A stretch of 64,000 nucleotides of DNA from Streptomyces rishiriensis. GTDB lineage: Bacteria; Actinomycetota; Actinomycetes; Streptomycetales; Streptomycetaceae. The DNA is taken from the NCBI RefSeq assembly GCF_030815485.1, contig NZ_JAUSWV010000002.1, forward strand, positions 1,736,001-1,800,000. The letters run 5' to 3'. A program made the position numbers and the translations under genes. Every line of letters starts with the position of its first letter. Positions within the stretch are counted from its first letter, which is position 1. Shown in pieces: positions 7,965 to 15,925 of this stretch. A model generated the notes under the pieces. The model saw only the letters and a program-made list of their open reading frames with translations, ran no database searches and was not told the origin of the DNA.

Positions 7965-8672
7965 ATGACGGACGGCTCACGGCCGCTGATCGGCGTCAGC
8001 ACGTATCTGGAGTCCGCGGCACGCTGGGGCGTGTGGGCGCTGGACGCCGTGCTGCTGCCCGTCGGCTATCCACGGCTGGTGCAGCGGGCCGGCGGGCTGG
8101 CCGCGATGCTCCCGCCGGACGCTCCCGAGCACGCGGCGGCGACCGTGGCCCGCCTCGACGGCCTGGTGATCGCGGGCGGGCCCGACGTCGAGCCGGTCCG
8201 CTACGGCGCCGAGCCGCACCCGCGCACCGGGCCGCCGGCGCGGGAACGGGACGCCTGGGAGCTGGCCCTGATCGAGGCCGCGCTGGCGGCCGATCTGCCG
8301 CTGCTGGGCATCTGCCGGGGGATGCAGTTGCTGAACGTCGCGCTCGGCGGCACCCTGACGCAGCACATCGACGGGCACGCGGAGGTCGTCGGCGCCTTCG
8401 GCAGGCACCCGGTCAAGCCGGTCCCCGGCACCCGGTACGCGGGGGCCGTCGAGGAGGAGACCTCCGTTCCGGCCTATCACCACCAGGCCGTGGACCGTCT
8501 CGGCGCGGGCCTGATCCCGTCGGCGTACGCGACGGACGGCACCGTGGAGGCCGTCGAACTGCCGTCGGCGGCCTGGGTACTGGGTGTCCAGTGGCACCCG
8601 GAGATGGACGAGGACGCACGCGTCATGCGCGCCCTGGTGACGGCGGCGCGATCCGGCCGGTCGGCCCCGTGA
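7965..8672 (+). CDS. Class-I glutamine amidotransferase, gamma-glutamyl hydrolase (PuuD-like)
   Basis: 235 aa from ATG at 7965 with GGAGGG just upstream; an earlier ATG at 7926 lies inside the putative operator. Peptidase C26/PuuD family: glutamine-binding GGPDVEPVRYG, nucleophile elbow LLGICRGMQLLNVALGG with the catalytic Cys, and catalytic His-x-Glu in VQWHPEMDED. PuuD homologues hydrolyse the gamma-glutamyl amide bond and release glutamate plus the processed amine. Here it would close the pathway begun by the GlnA4-type synthetase. Length is normal for the family. Confidence 0.9.
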   Translation: MTDGSRPLIGVSTYLESAARWGVWALDAVLLPVGYPRLVQRAGGLAAMLPPDAPEHAAATVARLDGLVIAGGPDVEPVRYGAEPHPRTGPPARERDAWELALIEAALAADLPLLGICRGMQLLNVALGGTLTQHIDGHAEVVGAFGRHPVKPVPGTRYAGAVEEETSVPAYHHQAVDRLGAGLIPSAYATDGTVEAVELPSAAWVLGVQWHPEMDEDARVMRALVTAARSGRSAP

Positions 8673-8790
8673 GGACGAGGCCCGTTCAGGGTCGGCAGGG
8701 AGCCCGGGCCAGAAACGGGAGGTCCTGCGGCACAGCCCCCGCAGACGGGAGAGGGACGGGCGGCGGGCGGCTGGCGGCGGGGCGAAGAAC

Positions 8791-9720
8791 CTACCCCCGG
8801 GTGAGCGACAGCAGCTCCCGCGCCGGTCCCGCGGGCCGATGCCCGGTCGGCCACACCGCCCGCAGATCGCGCGCCAGCGCGACCCCCTCCACCGGCACCT
8901 TCACCAGCCGCCGCATGGCGAGCTCCTCACCGACCGCCAGCTCACTCAGCACCGCGGGCCCCGCCCCACTGACCGCCGCCGCCTTGACCGCTGTCGTCGA
9001 GGAGAGCTCGATCAGCGGCCGGGCCAGGCCGCCCAGCGCCGTGTCGAGCACCTGACGGGTCCCCGAGCCCTTCTCGCGCAGGATCAGCGGCGTCGAGGCC
9101 AGTTCGGCGGCGGGGAGGGGCCGTCGGCGGCGGGCCCACGGGTGGGCGGGCGCGACCACGACGATCAGGCGGTCGTGGGCTATCACGGCGGAGTCCAGGC
9201 CGGGCGGCACCGTGAGGCCCTCGACGAAGCCGAGGTCCGCCTCCCCGGAGAGCAGCCGCTCGGCGACGGCCGCCGAGTTGCCCGCGAGCAGCGACACCGC
9301 CGTGTCCGGCCGCCCGGCGCGCAGCGCGAGCAGCCAGCCGGGCAGCAGGTACTCGGCGATCGTCATGCTCGCCGCCACCCGGAGCCGGGAGTCACGGCGG
9401 ACCCGCAGCGCCTGCGCTCCCGCGTCGAACGCCCGTGCCGCCTCGACGACCCGCCCCGCCCAGTCCGTCACCAGCGCGCCGGCGTCCGTGAGCCGGGAAC
9501 CGCGCGGCGACCGGTCCACCAGGGCCACGCCCAGTTGGCGTTCCATGGAACGGATCCGGCTGCTGGCGGCGGGCTGGGTGATGCCGAGCTCCCGCGCGGC
9601 CGCGCCCAGGCTGCCCAGCCGTGCCACCGCCAGCAGCAGCTCCAGCGCGCCCAGGTCCGGGACGCGGTGCGCGATCGACCCCGGCGCGGTGTCCGCGCGC
9701 TGTTCCTCGACACTCCCCAT
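8791..9720 (-). CDS. LysR-family transcriptional regulator
   Basis: 309 aa from ATG at 9720. N-terminal HTH: LGALELLLAVARLGSLGAAARELGITQPAASSRIRSMERQLGVALVDRSPRGSRLTDAG, followed by a LysR substrate-binding domain (LRVAASMTIAEYLLPGWLLALRAGRPDTAVSLLAGNS), of the CysB/CbbR-like sulphur-carbon branch. Divergently paired with a TDT-family transporter, 70 bp apart; a LysR partner beside a TehA/SsuE-type sulfite or organic-acid exporter is common. Probably activates the transporter in response to its substrate. Confidence 0.9.
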   Translation of the reverse strand: MGSVEEQRADTAPGSIAHRVPDLGALELLLAVARLGSLGAAARELGITQPAASSRIRSMERQLGVALVDRSPRGSRLTDAGALVTDWAGRVVEAARAFDAGAQALRVRRDSRLRVAASMTIAEYLLPGWLLALRAGRPDTAVSLLAGNSAAVAERLLSGEADLGFVEGLTVPPGLDSAVIAHDRLIVVVAPAHPWARRRRPLPAAELASTPLILREKGSGTRQVLDTALGGLARPLIELSSTTAVKAAAVSGAGPAVLSELAVGEELAMRRLVKVPVEGVALARDLRAVWPTGHRPAGPARELLSLTRG

Positions 9721-9729
9721 AAACCCAGC

Positions 9730-9743
9730 TTATGCCCCCATAG
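9730..9743. promoter_or_regulatory. Candidate LysR operator core
   Basis: TTATGCCCCCATAG contains the inverted repeat TATG-N4-CATA and fits the T-N11-A pattern of LysR boxes. It sits in the 70-bp region between the LysR gene and the divergent transporter. No footprint-type evidence exists in the sequence itself. Confidence 0.4.
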
Positions 9744-9790
9744 AGTCATACTCCCTGGTCGCGGCCGGACGACGGGGCGACCGTGGAGCC

Positions 9791-10957
9791 ATGGTCACCG
9801 CCGCCCAGCCCCTTTACGCCCTCCCCCGTGCCCGCGCCGGCGCCGTCCGTCACCTCGGACCGAACTGGTACGCCACGGTCATGGGAACCGCGATCCTCGC
9901 CCCGGCGGGAGCCGCGCTCCCCGCGCACCCTCCGGGGCTGCGATCGCTCCTCACCGCCTGCTGGGTCCTCTCCTTCGTCCTGCTGTCGGCCCTGCTCGGC
10001 GCCCGTGCCCTGCACTGGCGCCACCACCGCGACCAGGCCCGCGCCCATCTGCTGGATCCGGCGACGGCGCCCTTCCACGGCTGTACGGCGATGGCGCTGC
10101 TCGCCGTCGGGGGCGGCGCCGTCGTCGTCGGCCGGGACCTGATCGGCATCCGGGCCGCGGTCGCCCTCGACGCCGTGCTGTTCACCGTCGGGACGGCGGT
10201 CGCGCTCACGGCCGCCGCGGCCGTCCCGTATCTGATGGCCGTCCGCCATCGTGTGCGGGCATCGGACGCGACGCCCGTGTGGCTGCTGCCGCTCGTCGCG
10301 CCCATGGTGTCCGCCGCGCTCGGACCGCTGCTGGTGCCGTACCTGCCGGCCGGGCAGCCGCGGCAGACGCTGCTCCTGGCGTGCTTCGCGCTGTTCGGAC
10401 TGAGCCTGCTCGCCACGTTCGTCATGCTGCCGCTCGTGTTCGGGCGGCTGCTGACGGGCGGCCCGCTGCCTCTCGCCCTCACCCCGACCCTGTTCCTCGT
10501 CCTCGGCCCGCTCGGGCAGTCCACCACCGCCGTCGGGAAGTTCGCCGAGGTCGCTCCGGGGATCCTGCCCGGCCCGGACAGCCGCGGTCTCGCCGTGTTC
10601 GCCATGCTGTACGGGGTGCCCGTCATGGGGTTCGCGCTGCTCTGGCTGGGCCTGGCCACCGCGCATGTGGCGCGGGCCCGCCGGCACGGGATGGACTTCG
10701 CGATGACCTGGTGGGCGTTCACCTTCCCGGTCGGCACCTGTGTGACCGGAGCGGCGGCGCTGGCCCGGCACACCGGGCTGGTCGTCTACGACGTGCTCGC
10801 CTGCGCGCTGTACGTCGTCCTCGTCGCCGCGTGGATCGTGGCCGCCGCGCACACCGTCCGCGGGCTGGTCAGCGGTGAGCTGCTCGCAGCGCCTCGCCCA
10901 GCACCTTCGGCGCCTCCGCGAGCGACGGGCCGTACCACGTCAGGTGCCGTCCGCTGA
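9791..10957 (+). CDS. TDT-family (TehA/SLAC1-like) transporter
   Basis: 388 aa from ATG at 9791; the upstream extension is antisense to the LysR gene. About ten hydrophobic segments, beginning with the family signature LGPNWYATVMGTAILAPAGAAL. TDT proteins export C4-dicarboxylates, sulfite or tellurite-type anions or act as anion channels. The substrate here is not determinable; the LysR neighbour suggests sulfite or an organic acid. The last 89 bp overlap the convergent BtuF-like gene, and the C-terminal tail after the final membrane helix is Pro/Ala-rich. Confidence 0.85.
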   Translation: MVTAAQPLYALPRARAGAVRHLGPNWYATVMGTAILAPAGAALPAHPPGLRSLLTACWVLSFVLLSALLGARALHWRHHRDQARAHLLDPATAPFHGCTAMALLAVGGGAVVVGRDLIGIRAAVALDAVLFTVGTAVALTAAAAVPYLMAVRHRVRASDATPVWLLPLVAPMVSAALGPLLVPYLPAGQPRQTLLLACFALFGLSLLATFVMLPLVFGRLLTGGPLPLALTPTLFLVLGPLGQSTTAVGKFAEVAPGILPGPDSRGLAVFAMLYGVPVMGFALLWLGLATAHVARARRHGMDFAMTWWAFTFPVGTCVTGAAALARHTGLVVYDVLACALYVVLVAAWIVAAAHTVRGLVSGELLAAPRPAPSAPPRATGRTTSGAVR

Positions 10958-11588
10958 GCAGGGCGCAGGGCAGCCCGGGGAAGGCCTCCGGGCCGTCGTC
11001 GGCGGTGAAGCGGTAGGGCTCGTCCGGCAGGACGACCAGGTCCGGCGCGGCGGCGAGGAGTTCCCCGGCGGGGATCCGCGGATAGCGTTCGGCGTGCCCG
11101 GCGTACAGCTGGTCGACGCCGAGGCGGGCCAGCACGTCCCCGGCGAAGGTGTCGCGGCCCAGGACCATCCACGGGCGGCGCCAGATCGGTACCACGGCCG
11201 TCCTGCGGCGGGTGAACGCCGGCGGCGCCGCCCAGGCCCTCTCCGCCTGGTCGAGCCACTCCGGCCGCGAGGGCGCCCCGCACGCCCGGAGCACGCGTGC
11301 CAGCTCACCGAAGGCCTGCGGGACGTTCCGGATCTCCGTCACCAGCACGTCGAGGCCGGCCGCTCGCAGAGCGGCCAGGTCCGGCTCCCGGTTCTCCTCC
11401 TCGTTGGCGATCACCAGGTCGGGGGCGAGGCCGACGATCCGGTCGACCCGGGGGTTCTTGGTTCCGCCGACCCGGGTGGCGCCCAGGTCCGCCGGGTGGG
11501 TGCACCAGTCGGTGACGCCGACCAGGGCGCCGGGCACGGAGCGGGCCACCGCCTCCGTGAGCGACGGCACCAGCGAGACGATCCGCAC
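10869..11588 (-). CDS. Cytoplasmic BtuF/FecB-like substrate-binding fold protein
   Basis: 239 aa from GTG at 11588, which overlaps the upstream regulator stop as TAGTG. The sequence starts at once in the binding fold: MRIVSLVPSLTEAVARSVPGALVGVTDWCTHPADL, then RIVGLAPDLVIANEEENREPDLAAL, as in cobalamin or ferri-siderophore binding proteins of the TroA superfamily. No signal peptide or lipobox, so it is probably cytoplasmic and not a transport receptor. No ABC permease is adjacent. Coupling to a cupin-XRE regulator suggests a ligand-sensing or accessory role. Its 3' end overlaps the TDT transporter by 89 bp in antisense. Confidence 0.8.
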   Translation of the reverse strand: MRIVSLVPSLTEAVARSVPGALVGVTDWCTHPADLGATRVGGTKNPRVDRIVGLAPDLVIANEEENREPDLAALRAAGLDVLVTEIRNVPQAFGELARVLRACGAPSRPEWLDQAERAWAAPPAFTRRRTAVVPIWRRPWMVLGRDTFAGDVLARLGVDQLYAGHAERYPRIPAGELLAAAPDLVVLPDEPYRFTADDGPEAFPGLPCALLSGRHLTWYGPSLAEAPKVLGEALRAAHR

Positions 11589-12166
11589 TAGCGCTTCCGG
11601 CCCCGGTCCCGGTCCCGTACCGCCTCGATGTGCTCCGCCACGGCGACGACGACCACCCGGGTGTCCGGCACGGTCGCCCGCCAGCGATGGCGGACCCCAC
11701 CGGTGAGGTACAGGGTGTCGCCGCGACCGAGACGGTAGGCGCGACCCTCCGCCTCGATCTCCACGGCGCCGTCGGCCACGTACATCAACTGGTCGTTGCG
11801 GTACTGGAATTCACGGCCGGCCTCATGGTCGCCGGTGAACTCCGAGGCGTGCATCTGGTGGTGTCCGCGCACCAGGGACCGGGAGCGCGGCTCGGATGCC
11901 GGCTCGCTCACCTCCGCGCGTACGACGTCCACGCTGCACGCGGGGTCGGCGGCGGCGAGGAGTTCGACGGCCGTGGTGCGCAGGGCGTCGGCGACCTTCT
12001 CCAGGGAGCTGGTGCTGGGCCGTGCGCGCTCGTTCTCGATCTGGCTGAGGAACGGGACGGACAGGCCGCTGCGCTCGGCCACGACGGCGAGGGTGAGCTC
12101 CAGGGACCGGCGTCGGCGCCGCACGGCCGCGCCCACCCGCAGGGGCTGTTCTTTGTGGTCGCCCAT
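11588..12166 (-). CDS. XRE-cupin transcriptional regulator
   Basis: 192 aa from ATG at 12166. N-terminal HTH: RVGAAVRRRRRSLELTLAVVAERSGLSVPFLSQIENERARPSTSSLEKVADAL. C-terminal cupin: NDQLMYVADGAVEIEAEGRAYRLGRGDTLYLTGGVRHRW. This architecture is that of the PuuR/SutR/HipB-cupin group, where the cupin usually senses a small metabolite. Translationally coupled to the BtuF-like gene. Upstream (12167-12640) is non-coding and must hold the promoter. Confidence 0.88.
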   Translation of the reverse strand: MGDHKEQPLRVGAAVRRRRRSLELTLAVVAERSGLSVPFLSQIENERARPSTSSLEKVADALRTTAVELLAAADPACSVDVVRAEVSEPASEPRSRSLVRGHHQMHASEFTGDHEAGREFQYRNDQLMYVADGAVEIEAEGRAYRLGRGDTLYLTGGVRHRWRATVPDTRVVVVAVAEHIEAVRDRDRGRKR

Positions 12167-12562
12167 CGCTTCGGCTCCCTCCTTAGCTCGTCGCTGCCGT
12201 GACGTCCTCCACGCCCTCCGAGGAGTTGTCTGCACCCTACGCATGTTCGGCAAACCGTTTCACGCGCCCGTCACATCGAGGACACCGGGCGTCACACCGG
12301 ACCTCACAGTTCGCGCCAGCCGATCGGCCCCCCGGATGCGCCGGGCACGGACCCGCACTGCGGCTCTACGGTTCAATGCGCGGACGGCCGCGCATGTTCC
12401 CGCTCGTCCCCGGCTTCGCGAAGACCCCGGCCCGGGTGCGGGCGTAGCTCTCCGTACTTGGCCGGATCCTTGCCGTGCCGGGGGGTGGGCCGACCTGGCG
12501 CCGGCCGGCGCCGTGGCGGGCGGTGCGCGCCGCCGGAACAGGGAGGAACGCGCCCGGACGAC
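12167..12562. other. Intergenic region without a recognisable gene
   Basis: Both strands have only GC-driven shadow frames. The region holds a small perfect hairpin, ATGCGCGG-ACGG-CCGCGCAT at 12376-12395, and must contain the promoter for the XRE-cupin operon. It may be the scar of a lost glycine-betaine transporter (see the remnant at 12644-12994). Confidence 0.5.
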
Positions 12563-12620
12563 ACGAGGGGCGGGCCCCGACGCCGGCCCGGAAGGCCGTG
12601 CGTCGGTGCCCGCCCCTCGT
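12563..12620. terminator. Long hairpin terminator
   Basis: Arms 12563-12583 and 12600-12620 pair over 21 bp with one mismatch. The 16-nt loop holds a further 5-bp stem (CGGCC/GGCCG), so the structure is nearly continuous. It lies 24 bp after the stop of the betaine-binding remnant and would end leftward transcription; it can also work in the other direction. Confidence 0.75.
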
Positions 12621-12643
12621 CGGGCGGTCACGGTGCTGTCAGG

Positions 12644-12994
12644 TCACCGGGCCGCCCGGCTTTCCTGCCCCGAATCGGTGACCGGTACCCACTTCTCGAC
12701 CAGAGCTGGATTCTTCTTCAGCCAGGTCCGGACCGCGTCCTGCTCCTTGCCCTTGCCGGCCTTCCGGATCCGCGCCTCCAGACCGGTGAGCTGGGCCTCG
12801 GTCATGCTGAAGTTCTTCAGCCACTCGCCGACCTCGGGGCTGTCGGCGGCGAAGCCCTTGCGGGCGACGGTGTGCACGCCGTCTCGCTTGCCCCAGGCGC
12901 CCTCGGGATCCCCGAGCTTCTTCAGGTCGTAGTCGCTGTACGCCCCGTGCGGCGACCAGAGGGCGACGACGATCGGCTTCTTCACGGCGTACAA
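12644..12994 (-). pseudogene. C-terminal remnant of glycine betaine/proline ABC substrate-binding protein
   Basis: About 113 residues match the last third of OpuAC/ProX-type binding proteins: VKKPIVVALWSPHGAYSDYD, then LKKLGDPEGAWGKRDGVHT and a helical end (FSMTEAQLTGLEARIRK). The signal peptide, first lobe and transporter partners are missing. An in-frame TGA lies about ten codons before the conserved part, and the nearest usable start is a TTG with no ribosome site. The intact terminator after it suggests the 3' end of a deleted opu/pro operon. From recall, other Streptomyces carry a betaine transporter at this position. Confidence 0.75.
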
Positions 12995-13091
12995 ACGGAG
13001 GAGTGGCTCGGTTCACAGCAAGTTTCACAGGAGGTTCACTCATGCCACGGGAGTGGATACGCGCCGATGGTCGAGGCACGCGTGCGGCATG

Positions 13092-14030
13092 ATGCGGGGC
13101 GTGACCGGACGACTGATGCTCCTCGACACCGCCTCGCTCTACTTCCGCGCCTACTTCGGCGTCCCGGACTCCGTGAAGGCGCCGGACGGCACTCCGGTGA
13201 ACGCCGTGCGCGGGCTGCTGGAATTCATCGACCGGCTGGTGAAGGACCACCGGCCGGACGGGCTCGTCGCCTGCATGGACGCCGACTGGCGCCCCCAGTG
13301 GCGGGTCGACCTGATCCCCTCCTACAAGGCGCACCGTGTCGCCGAGGTGCGCGAGTCCGGGCCGGACGAGGAGGAGGTGCCGGACACGCTCTCGCCGCAG
13401 GTGCCGATCATCGAGGCGGTCCTGGACGCGCTCGGCATCGCACGGGTGGGCGTCGCGGGCTACGAGGCGGACGACGTGATCGGCACCTTCACCGGGCGGG
13501 CGAAGGGCCCGGTGGACATCGTCACCGGCGACCGCGACCTCTACCAGTTGGTGGACGACGCACGTGGAGTGCGCGTGCTGTACCCGCTCAAGGGCGTCGG
13601 CACGCTCCAGCTCACGGACGAGGCGTGGCTGCGCGGGAAGTACGGCGTCGACGGGAGCGGGTACGCGGATCTGGCGCTGCTGCGCGGCGACCCGAGCGAC
13701 GGCCTGCCGGGCGTGCCGGGCATCGGAGAGAAGACCGCGGCCAAACTGCTGGCCGAGTTCGGCGACCTGGCCGGGATCGTGGCAGCGGTCGACGACCCCC
13801 GGGCGAAGCTCACCCCGTCCCAGCGGAACCGGCTGAACGAGGCGCGGCCGTACCTCGCCGTCGCACCGAAGGTGGTCGAGGTCGCCGACGACGTGCCGCT
13901 GCCGGACGTGGACACCGCCCTGCCGCGCGCGCCGCGGGACGGAGCGACACTGGAGGCACTGGCGCGGCGCTGGGGCCTCGGCGGGTCGCTCCAGCGGCTG
14001 CTGACGACGCTGGGCGCCCCGCGCGCGTGA
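13092..14030 (+). CDS. 5'-3' exonuclease (PIN/FEN, DNA polymerase I N-terminal type)
   Basis: About 312 aa; the start is uncertain among ATG 13089, ATG 13092 and GTG 13101 (VTGRLMLLDTASLYF). PIN-domain acidic residues: LLDTASLYFRAYF, CMDADWRPQWR, GYEADDVIGTF and TGDRDLYQLV; helix-3-turn-helix DNA-binding segment LPGVPGIGEKTAAKLL. It is a stand-alone homologue of the 5' nuclease of DNA polymerase I and probably removes flaps or RNA primers during replication and repair. No polymerase gene is adjacent. Known in most Streptomyces. Confidence 0.9.
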   Translation: MRGVTGRLMLLDTASLYFRAYFGVPDSVKAPDGTPVNAVRGLLEFIDRLVKDHRPDGLVACMDADWRPQWRVDLIPSYKAHRVAEVRESGPDEEEVPDTLSPQVPIIEAVLDALGIARVGVAGYEADDVIGTFTGRAKGPVDIVTGDRDLYQLVDDARGVRVLYPLKGVGTLQLTDEAWLRGKYGVDGSGYADLALLRGDPSDGLPGVPGIGEKTAAKLLAEFGDLAGIVAAVDDPRAKLTPSQRNRLNEARPYLAVAPKVVEVADDVPLPDVDTALPRAPRDGATLEALARRWGLGGSLQRLLTTLGAPRA

Positions 14031-14155
14031 GCGTCGCCCCCGTGCCGAGGACCGACGATCGCGGAGTCCGGGAGCCATTCTCTGCATGAGATCCGGATGA
14101 GAGGTGAGTCGACCTCTCGAAAGGGACGGGCATCACCGGGGGGAGAGATGCTAAC

Positions 14156-14174
14156 TTAGGTAACCCTAACCATA
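14156..14174. promoter_or_regulatory. Iron box (DmdR/IdeR operator)
   Basis: TTAGGTAACCCTAACCATA matches the 19-bp actinobacterial iron box (TTAGGTTAGGCTAACCTAA) at most positions, with the core TTAGG-TAA-CCCTAA. It lies 19 bp before the siderophore-interacting protein start, so Fe(II)-DmdR1 should repress that gene. Confidence 0.8.
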
Positions 14175-14192
14175 CCCTCATGGGAGGCCGTC

Positions 14193-15038
14193 ATGGCAGA
14201 ACGTCCGGCACGGAAGCCGCGGAAGCCCCACTCCGCGCAGGTCGTCCGCACCGAACGGCTGACCCCCCATATGCAGCGCGTCGTCCTCGGCGGCGAGGGC
14301 TTGGCCGAGTTCACCGCGGGCAGCTGCACCGACCACTACGTCAAACTGCTCTTCGGCCCCGAGGGCGTGACCTACCCCGAGCCCTTCGACCTGGAGCGCA
14401 TCCGGGCCGAGTTCCCCCGCGAGCAGTGGCCCGTGACCCGGACCTACACCGTGCGCAACTGGGACGCCGAACTGCGCGAACTGACCCTGGACTTCGTGGT
14501 CCACGGCGACGAGGGCCTGGCCGGGCCGTGGGCCGCGCGCGTCCAGCCGGGCGAGACGGTCCGCTTCATGGGCCCCGGCGGCGCCTACGCGCCCGACACC
14601 GCCGCCGACTGGCATCTGCTGGCCGGCGACGAGAGCGCCCTGCCGGCCATCGCGGCCGCCCTGGAGTCGCTGCCCGCCGGCAGCGTCGCCCACGCCTTCA
14701 TCGAGGTGTCGGGCCCCGAGGAGGAGCAGAAGGTCGACTCCGACGTGGAGATCGTCTGGCTGCACCGCGGCGACCGGCCGATCGGCGAGCGGCTCGTCGA
14801 GGCCGTACGGGCGCTGGAGTTCCCCGAGGGCCGCCTGCACGCCTTCGTGCACGGCGAGGCCGCCTGCGTGAAGGAGCTGCGCAAACTCCTGCGCGTCGAG
14901 CTTCAGATCCCCCGCGAGGACCTGTCGATCTCCGGCTACTGGCGGCTCGGCCACAACGAGGACGGCTGGCAGGCCTCGAAGCGGGACTGGAACGCGCGGG
15001 TGGAGGCGGAGCAGGAGGGCGCGGCACCGGCCGCGTGA
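14193..15038 (+). CDS. Siderophore-interacting protein, FAD/NAD(P)H ferric-siderophore reductase
   Basis: 281 aa from ATG at 14193 with GGGAGG upstream. SIP/ViuB family: FAD-binding motif RTYTVRNWD, then HGDEGLAGPWAARVQPGETVRFMGPGG, and C-terminal SIP domain with HGEAACVKELRKLL and ISGYWRLGHNEDGW. These enzymes reduce Fe(III) in imported ferri-siderophores to release iron in the cytoplasm. The iron box immediately upstream agrees. Not linked to a siderophore gene cluster here. Confidence 0.92.
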   Translation: MAERPARKPRKPHSAQVVRTERLTPHMQRVVLGGEGLAEFTAGSCTDHYVKLLFGPEGVTYPEPFDLERIRAEFPREQWPVTRTYTVRNWDAELRELTLDFVVHGDEGLAGPWAARVQPGETVRFMGPGGAYAPDTAADWHLLAGDESALPAIAAALESLPAGSVAHAFIEVSGPEEEQKVDSDVEIVWLHRGDRPIGERLVEAVRALEFPEGRLHAFVHGEAACVKELRKLLRVELQIPREDLSISGYWRLGHNEDGWQASKRDWNARVEAEQEGAAPAA

Positions 15039-15059
15039 CCTGGGCGTAAGCGGCCCGCC

Positions 15060-15662
15060 CTCGTGGCGCGGGCCGCCCCGGCGACCCCGGGCCCGCCCCG
15101 GCCCGTGGCCGTACCGACCGCCGGTACGACCAGCACGTCCGGATCGAGACCCACACGGCCGCCGCCGCGAGCGCGAGGAACGCACCGCAGCGCGGCAACA
15201 CCACGCTCCGGTCCGGGTCCGCGGACAAGGCCGAACGGCCCGCGGCAAACGCCCCGTCGAGCGGGTCGAAACGGGTCTTCGCCGTATCCAGCCGGGCATC
15301 CGGTCCGGCGCCATGACCGCGCCGGAGACGAAGGGCAGCGGCAGCAGCAGGAACGTGTCGACGCCGACGCCGATCCTCGACTCCCGTTCCCGCACCAGCA
15401 CACCCAGGGCGTGGGACAGCGCCCCGAAGACCGTGCCCCGCAGCACCGAGGCGCCGACCAGGACCGCGACGCCCACGATCCCGCCCGGGTGCTCCGCAGC
15501 GCCCGCCAGGCCCAGCGGCACGATGACGGCCGGCTGGAGAGCGGTGACGATGCCGTCGTGGACGACAGCGCCGTTCATCAGCGCCGCCCGGATGGCCGGG
15601 GTGGTCGGAAAACGGTTGCGGATGCCGCGCTGAATCTCCTCCGGCGTCCCCATGTCGCCCAC
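15060..15662 (-). pseudogene. Frameshifted small membrane protein gene
   Basis: From ATG 15662 (or 15653) one frame encodes MGDMGTPEEIQRGIRNRF..., with hydrophobic segments (ALQPAVIVPLGLAGAAEH, IVGVAVLVGASVLRGTVFGALSHALGVLV, TFLLLPLPFVSGAVM) until about 15300, where it turns into Arg/Pro-rich nonsense. Another frame then continues with membrane-like sequence (FLALAAAAVWVSI, near 15140-15180) and no start. This fits one gene broken by a frameshift near 15290-15310, or a short intact gene with an unrelated tail. The family is not recognised. The 3' end cannot be fixed. Confidence 0.4.
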
Positions 15663-15872
15663 AGGTTGCCCGCGTGCCCATGCCCACCCCCAGGTCGGAG
15701 GTGGGCGCGCTCACGTCGTGGTGCCGGGCGGTTTCGGCGCGGCCGCCCACCTCGACCACCTGGTGCCGGAGACGCGATGTGACGCGATGGCGGGTGAGGT
15801 GCGCGGGGGCGTGAGGAGTTGGGCCCGCCCCGGACACGGCGGCGTGACGCGTACGAAACAGCGCGTCCCTAA

Positions 15873-15892
15873 TTTCTGTCGCCCGACAGGAA
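15873..15892. promoter_or_regulatory. Palindromic operator shared with the carboxylase operon, copy A
   Basis: TTTCTGTCGCCCGACAGGAA, an inverted repeat (CTGTCG-CC-CGACAG). The flanking CCTAA on the left is also identical to copy B at 25119-25138, giving CCTAATTTCTGTCG in both. It ends 33 bp before the APC permease start. The likely ligand is the TetR protein encoded at 24381-25007. Confidence 0.7.
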
Positions 15893-15925
15893 TTACGTCC
15901 CTCTGGGCCCAAGGCAGGTTCCGCC

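Noticed and set aside
12376..12395. tRNA-like hairpin near 12.38 kb
   Set aside because: Only one 8-bp stem with a 4-nt loop; no cloverleaf or CCA-side pairing.
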